NCBI GenBank assembly: GCA_030248295.1
Contig: JASANH010000115.1
Span: forward strand, 62,001-126,000
DNA from: Mesodorylaimus sp. YZB2_4
Taxonomy: Eukaryota; Nematoda; Enoplea; Dorylaimida; Dorylaimidae
Direction: 5' to 3'
Length of the DNA: 64,000 nt
The position numbers and the translations under genes are program-made. Below the pieces are notes generated by a model, which saw only the letters and a program-made list of their open reading frames with translations, did not search any database and was not told where the DNA came from. Numbering within the stretch: the first letter of the stretch is position 1; every line of letters starts with the position of its first letter. Below are positions 59,367-64,000 of the stretch, in pieces.

Positions 59367-60275
59367 TCAGGCGGGCCTCCAATCGAAGCTGCACGTCAAG
59401 GGAGGACAGATGAGTCTTTTCGATACGAGCACAGCCCTTTTCCTCTTTCCTCCCATGGCCATTAGTTTGTTCATGTCGGTCAGCAGCCATAAAAGTGGTT
59501 TTTGTCTTTGCACTTCCAATCCTTGCCCAAATTCCGACTCTAGCTCGTCGCCGAGAGACGACTCCTCAATCACGAAGCGAGGTTGCCACGAACGAGCTTC
59601 GCAAGCCATGACAACCAGGAGACACAGGATGAGTGCCTGAAAATAGGGTTAGCTTATCACTGCCGTGCACAGTATCCTGTCCTTATCAGTTCATTTGCTC
59701 AACCTTGTGCCCTTGTGTCTTTTCTAAAACTCACACGAAACACTCTCAGAGGGAAGAGCTCAGCGAAGTTTCCTAGCCCTGGGGCCGATTTTAATTCTGT
59801 CCATTATCCCTGCCGCTTTCAGGTTTTAGATCAGCTCAGCTGGACACCTGCCTCCTCACTGTCAGCCTTTTTGTATACCCTAGGCATTCGGGAGGTGTGA
59901 CACCACCGTTGGAGGAAGGCGAGTTTGGCGACTATACCTGCCCCCGAACCAGCCCCCTGGCCCCCTCCAGCCAGGGGAGAGTATCCATAGCACCTCCTAA
60001 GCAAAGAGGCATCAGACCTGTGGCTTCTGGTTGGTCTATCACAGAGACACCCATTTCTCATCTGCGGCCACTGGTAACACAACCCAGCGTAGCTATAGGG
60101 TCTGTAGGGTCTGTAGCTGGGTGTGAAGTAGAGGGGGGAGTGGGAGTAGCTGGGTGTAGCTGGGCCCTTCTCTACTTCACACCCAGCTACAGACCCATGG
60201 TCCCCATCCCTCATGTGCATACTGGGTGCCAGGTGATAAGCTATCATCCCCATGACTTACCAATAAGGATCTCAT
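59367..60275 (-). CDS. Secreted peptide precursor with dibasic sites and a C-terminal CPPLTC motif
   Basis: Exon 1 is 60261-60275 (coding part MRSLL) and exon 2 is 59367-59636, joined GT-AG in phase 0, giving 94 aa. The join completes a textbook signal peptide (MRSLL, then ALILCLLVVMACEARS). The rest is an acidic linker, LLWLLTDMNKLMAMG, a GGKRKR site (potential amidation plus cleavage), then AVLVS-KR, and finally a 15-residue C-terminal peptide LICPPLTCSFDWRPA. Two cysteines four residues apart could form a small ring. The layout is that of a neuropeptide or peptide-hormone precursor, but I do not recognise the family. The last exon of the gene at 61950-62192 looks related. Confidence 0.65.
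60107..60196. repeat. Perfect 27-bp inverted repeat in the peptide-gene intron
   Basis: gggtctgtagctgggtgtga+agtagag at 60107-60133 is exactly complementary to 60170-60196, with a 36-bp spacer that contains a partial third copy (agctgggtgtagctggg). Confidence 0.9.
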
Positions 60276-61049
60276 TCTCGGCAGCACAGCCTCTTCTTCG
60301 TTCGTCTTCGTCGTTCACTGCTGCTCGGAGTTGGTCGATGTCGAAAAGCGCCAATACTCGGCTTGTTATACACCTGCTCTCACGACATAGCGTCAGTTTG
60401 GCTTCCGCTCTGAGGGCGGTCGAAGACGTACTCGAAGCCATACCCGATGCTCGGCATCGATCGCCTGTGGGCGGACAACCTATCGTCTCGGTGGCCTGTC
60501 ATTGGCACCTTCCGATCCTAGTCCTCTCCCTGCCCCTTGCCGCACCATTACACCCACTAATTACAAGACTCACAAAAAAGGTGCGCAATGTGTATTTCCG
60601 ATGCAATCCTGAATGACCACTCACCTTGGTTCCTCCCCTCACGACACTTTCAGTGCATATGTACCCTAGGTTTGGTCGGCATCCACCCAGCCTGTACACC
60701 ATGTGGCTCCTGCATAGCTTGTTGGCTCAGACGCTGGATATTTTGAAGTTTCACCTTGCCTGTGCTCCCAGATCAGATCCGGTTGACTTTTAAAAGAAAG
60801 TGTGGCGGACAGTTCTGTGTTTTCAGTGAATTTATTGAACCCTGGTTTTGACCCTGAACCAGGTCAGATCAAGTTGGATGTTGGTCAAAGGACAAGAATT
60901 AGGCCATCAGTTTACCCAGCCAGTAAAATTGCCCTTGGCCTGAATTCTTCTGTTAGCCGTGCACCTCACCGCAAATTAAAATGTATCGATTTTGATGGTA
61001 GATGGACCAGCAGAGTACTGATCGAGACCAGCATCTGTTCCACGCCTAT

Positions 61050-61800
61050 GATACACAGTGTGTGAAACAGCATACAAGGCTGACAGAAAAACACAGGGTT
61101 TACCAAGCACAGCAGCCTAAGGCCGAGCCTACTCGCGTCAGCTGTGGAATGACTTACACGAGAGACCCTACACAGCCAGCCAAAGTTCTTCTGCTGGCCG
61201 TACACCACCACAAATGAAGTGTGCTGATTGTGAAGGTACATGGACTGGCAGACCTGCTTGTCAGACCATACCATGGCACCTGTTGTCTGCCCACGTCCAC
61301 ATGATCTGCTACTGTGTGAAACAGATACACGGCTAACAGAAAAACACAAGGACACAGGGTTGACATAGCACGACAGCCAAAGGACGGGCAGAGCCATTAC
61401 TCACGTCAGCTGTGGTATGTGCAAGAGAGACTCTACACAGCCAGCCTGAGTTCTCTTGTTAGCCGTGCACCTCAACACGAATGACATGTGTGCTGACTAT
61501 GATGGCAGCTGGGCCAGCAGACACAGCTCATCAGACCAGCACCTACTGTCTGCCCACTCCTCCATTATCAGCTAATGTGTGAAACAGATACACGGCTAGC
61601 AGAAAAACACAGGGGGCACATGGCTGACATAGCACATCAGACCATGGCACCTGTGTAGTCTGCCCACGCCCACATGGTCTGCTACTGCGCGAAACAGATA
61701 CACGGCTAACAGAAAAACAGGGGCACGGGGTTAGCTATGGGTTGACAGCACAGCAGCCTAAGCCTATCCAATAGTCACGTCAGCTCTGGCACTGACGTCC
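61050..61800. repeat. Degenerate tandem duplication, about 170-280-bp units
   Basis: gtgtgaaacagatacacggc and taacagaaaaacacagg recur near 61060, 61313, 61576 and 61687, each followed by gcacagcagccta-like sequence. This suggests four or more diverged units. No supported coding sequence is seen. Confidence 0.7.
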
Positions 61801-61949
61801 AAGAAGGAAACCCTGCACAGCCACCCTCCCTCCTCACGAATGGCTTCGCCCTTCATAAAAATATCCTTTTCACTGCTATTTTTATTCGTCCGTATTGATT
61901 GACACAAAACAAGAAACCCATCTGGCCATCACCATTAATATGAAGGTGT

Positions 61950-62192
61950 TTAACTCGGACTCAGGTCATCATTGCAAGCCATGGCCGGACAACGTTTGGC
62001 CTTCAGTGCCGCTCGTTGCAGGATAGCTTGCCTACCGAATTCGGGGTACAGTTCTTTCACTTGTTTCCAATGAGCCATGAAGACGGGCGCACTCGACAGC
62101 TTCTTGATCATGACATTGCCAATGGCATCATCCATCTCCACATCGAATCTCCTCCCCTCCTCCATCGGCCACCCCTGCACTTGGCACAAGAC
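61950..62192 (-). CDS. Last exon of a second CP-x3-C peptide-precursor-like gene (5' exon not found)
   Basis: The exon follows cttgtttcag and encodes 80 aa to a TAA, with a polyadenylation signal aataaa at 61881-61886 (minus). It has RRFDVEMDD, KLSSAPVFMAHWKQV, then KAKR followed by CPAMACNDDLSPS at the C-terminus. This parallels the neighbouring precursor (PRFVIEESS; VSKR then LICPPLTCSFDWRPA) in position of the acceptor, length and the basic-site/C-P-x3-C ending. Its own signal-peptide exon should lie to the right but I could not identify it, so start and phase are unproven. Confidence 0.5.
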   Translation of the reverse strand, partial: VLCQVQGWPMEEGRRFDVEMDDAIGNVMIKKLSSAPVFMAHWKQVKELYPEFGRQAILQRAALKAKRCPAMACNDDLSPS

Positions 62193-63110
62193 CTGAAACA
62201 AGGGACTGACATTTGCATGGCATAAACAACAAGGCCTGGTCTTAGTCTATTAGCATAGTGTTTGCCACTAGGTCACGTGATAGCTTGCCGAGATGGGGGA
62301 TTCGATTGCACCCTGCTGTCGTACACACAAGGTGACACCTGCCCCAACTGGTCATTGATGCTTGGCGACATTAGCAGACATCACAAATCAGTCGCCCTGG
62401 TCAGCCATCGTCTGTAAAGACGGTGCACTGCCTCTGTGTGTTGGGAGATCAAATTTTAACAGGGCACACGCCATGCACGTGCCGTGCCGTGCCGTGCCAG
62501 AGCCAGTTCAATTGTACCACAGGCCATCATAACATCTTCTGCTGGTTCTGTAGCAGCTGCCGTCCTTCAGTACAGCACTGCTGTTTTGGGCGAGTGTAAA
62601 AAGTTGTTTTCCTACTCATCATCAGACGAGACGCGCCAAGGCTCGGCTGATTCTCTAACACCACTCGGGGTGCCATCTAGACATTCCACCCACGCACGAG
62701 CGACAGGAGACTTCCTGCTTATGAGAACTAATCTCTGCCTCCCGCGTGCCCTCATGAGCTTGACCGACCTTGAATATCAGCCAGGAGACCTGAGTGCGAC
62801 AATGTCAGACAGCAACATAGCTCGTGCATGTGAATGTCTCGTAGGCCACAGCAGCGGGGGTGTACCAACTGTAGGATGAAATGGCTGAATCATGTTGCTA
62901 TCACTCCCCTTGTCCATCTTCATGTTACCAAATCATCAAATGCTTGCAACACACTGCCTGGCAAAAAACATGCACCTCCTTGATAAACCAGGTAAGCGCG
63001 AAGGCTTGAGAAGTCATAGAGGCGTATCGCATGGCTGGTGCGCTTTTGTTTGCTACGTAGGGAAGGCGCACTGTAGGGTGAAGGGACACATGACACTCGC
63101 CTGTCATTGA
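62193..63110. other. Region upstream of the second peptide exon
   Basis: It should contain the missing first exon. I see a ccgtg microsatellite-like stretch (62481-62500) but no signal-peptide frame with a matching donor that I would defend. Confidence 0.35.
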
Positions 63111-63114
63111 TTAC

Positions 63115-63830
63115 CTGGCGTGAGAGCCAGACGCCACCCTTCAGGCCACCAGTCCCCGTGTCCGCTTATCAGCTGAGCTCTGATCTGGGACGACAGTGGC
63201 TGCCACTCTGGTTAAAAGCCTGGTAGGTAAACCTATCACAACTTCTCCGGGATGAACTCCTGTTACAGAGGTGTTTATCAAACTCGGTCTTACAGAGCTG
63301 TGATCTGGGTCTGAAATAGAGCCAATGGCAGTGGCTGTCACTCTGACTAGGGCCCTGGTACGTACAGGTTTCAGGGTAAAGGAAAACCAATCACAGCTTT
63401 CCCAGGCGCACACCTGTTGCAGAGTCAGTCTCCACCACACACAGTACATGACCTGCCTCTGCGACCACTCTCTGCGTGGCAGCCCAGCCTACAGCAAATG
63501 TGACCATCACCATGTGCCTTAGTCACTCAGTCTCATCCATGTGCACCTATGTACATCAGGTAGGCAGACCCCCACCCACCAGGCCACGAGTCTGATGCTC
63601 CCTTATCAGCTGAGCACTATCTGGGTCTACTAGCTGCTACTCTGCCTAGGACCCTGGTAGGTACAGGAAAACCTATCATAGCTTCCCGGGATAAAAACTT
63701 GTTACAGAGTGTCTACATCAGTTCCCAGTGTCACCACTCTGTGCCTGACAGTGCAGCCTGCAGTCAATGCGACCACCACCATGAGTCTCAGTCAAAGGAC
63801 TCATCCACACCCATGTGCGCCCACATCAGG
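63115..63830. repeat. Diverged tandem units at the right edge
   Basis: ccacgagtctgatgctccct / ccaccagtccccgtgtccgc, 'cttatcagctgagc', 'ccctggtaggtacagg' and 'aatgtgaccatcaccatg' recur two or three times with a spacing of roughly 110-480 bp. Nothing coding is supported. Confidence 0.65.
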
Positions 63831-63965
63831 TGCGCTTGTGGGGGGCACAAGCAGACAGACCGCGCACGGGGCACAGAGCCAGGCGCCCAGCCACCAGGCC
63901 CCAAGCCCGGCCCCCCTGGGGCCAGCCGCAACGCGCCCCGCCGCAAAACCCGCCCGAAACACCAA

Positions 63966-63986
63966 CCCCCCCCCCCCCCCCCCCCA
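63966..63986. repeat. Poly-C run at the right edge
   Basis: An uninterrupted homopolymer of about 20 C bases. Similar C or G runs occur near 15597, 20181, 51129 and 54523; their lengths are prone to sequencing error. Confidence 0.9.
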
Positions 63987-64000
63987 CCCACCCCCACCAT

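Noticed and set aside
60244-60441. 65-aa frame starting MASSTSST on the minus strand
   Set aside because: Its phase at the 60260 donor does not fit the next exon; the overlapping frame MRSLL joins in phase and gives a signal peptide.

Overview
The window is nuclear DNA of an animal. It holds intron-rich metazoan genes (patched, CDC20, MAD2, ubinuclein, sulfite oxidase, TBC1D20, an SLC25 carrier, a MARVEL protein), GT-AG introns ending mostly in ttttcag or tttttag, tRNA-derived SINEs, MITEs and many satellites. A protostome, probably ecdysozoan, invertebrate fits best; the short T-rich acceptors look nematode-like but do not prove it. Exon joins were worked out by hand. For the main genes every join keeps phase and the totals divide by three.

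Left part (1-19 kb), gene-dense. Sulfite oxidase (minus, cut by the window edge) is head-to-head with single-exon TBC1D20 (plus). TBC1D20 ends tail-to-tail with the spindle-checkpoint gene MAD2 (minus, 5 exons, 209 aa). MAD2 intron 3 is 5 kb long and holds both a 117-bp satellite and a complete antisense gene, an SLC25 mitochondrial carrier. MAD2 is head-to-head with CDC20 (plus, 8 exons, 509 aa) across about 500 bp, so two direct partners of the mitotic checkpoint complex appear to share one promoter region. CDC20 introns carry a SINE, a hAT-like element and a DNA transposon.

Middle (19-43 kb), repeat-rich. It contains 86-bp and 21-bp tandem arrays, a decayed MARVEL paralogue whose exon is split by a 462-bp MITE with a 3-bp target duplication, a perfect 64-bp-arm hairpin, a ubinuclein (HPC2-domain) gene with a 5-kb repeat-filled intron, and an intact four-exon MARVEL gene. 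Next comes a large inverted duplication (about 36.9-40.1 kb) with a small cysteine-rich secreted-peptide gene in one arm and a broken copy in the other. It is flanked by fields of a short TTTTACC-type motif that culminate in a 28-copy 20-bp satellite.

Right part (43-64 kb). An 18-exon patched orthologue (minus, 1516 aa) fills 43.2-57.9 kb, its introns packed with SINEs, tRNA-like repeats and foldback elements. Beyond its 5' end are two minus-strand peptide-precursor-like genes, apparently paralogous. Both have a last exon ending in a basic site followed by a C-P-x3-C motif. One has a complete signal peptide and dibasic sites. The far right is tandem repeats.

Functional themes are mitotic checkpoint (MAD2, CDC20), Hedgehog/sterol-type reception (patched), chromatin (ubinuclein), trafficking (TBC1D20, MARVEL) and mitochondrial metabolism (sulfite oxidase, carrier).
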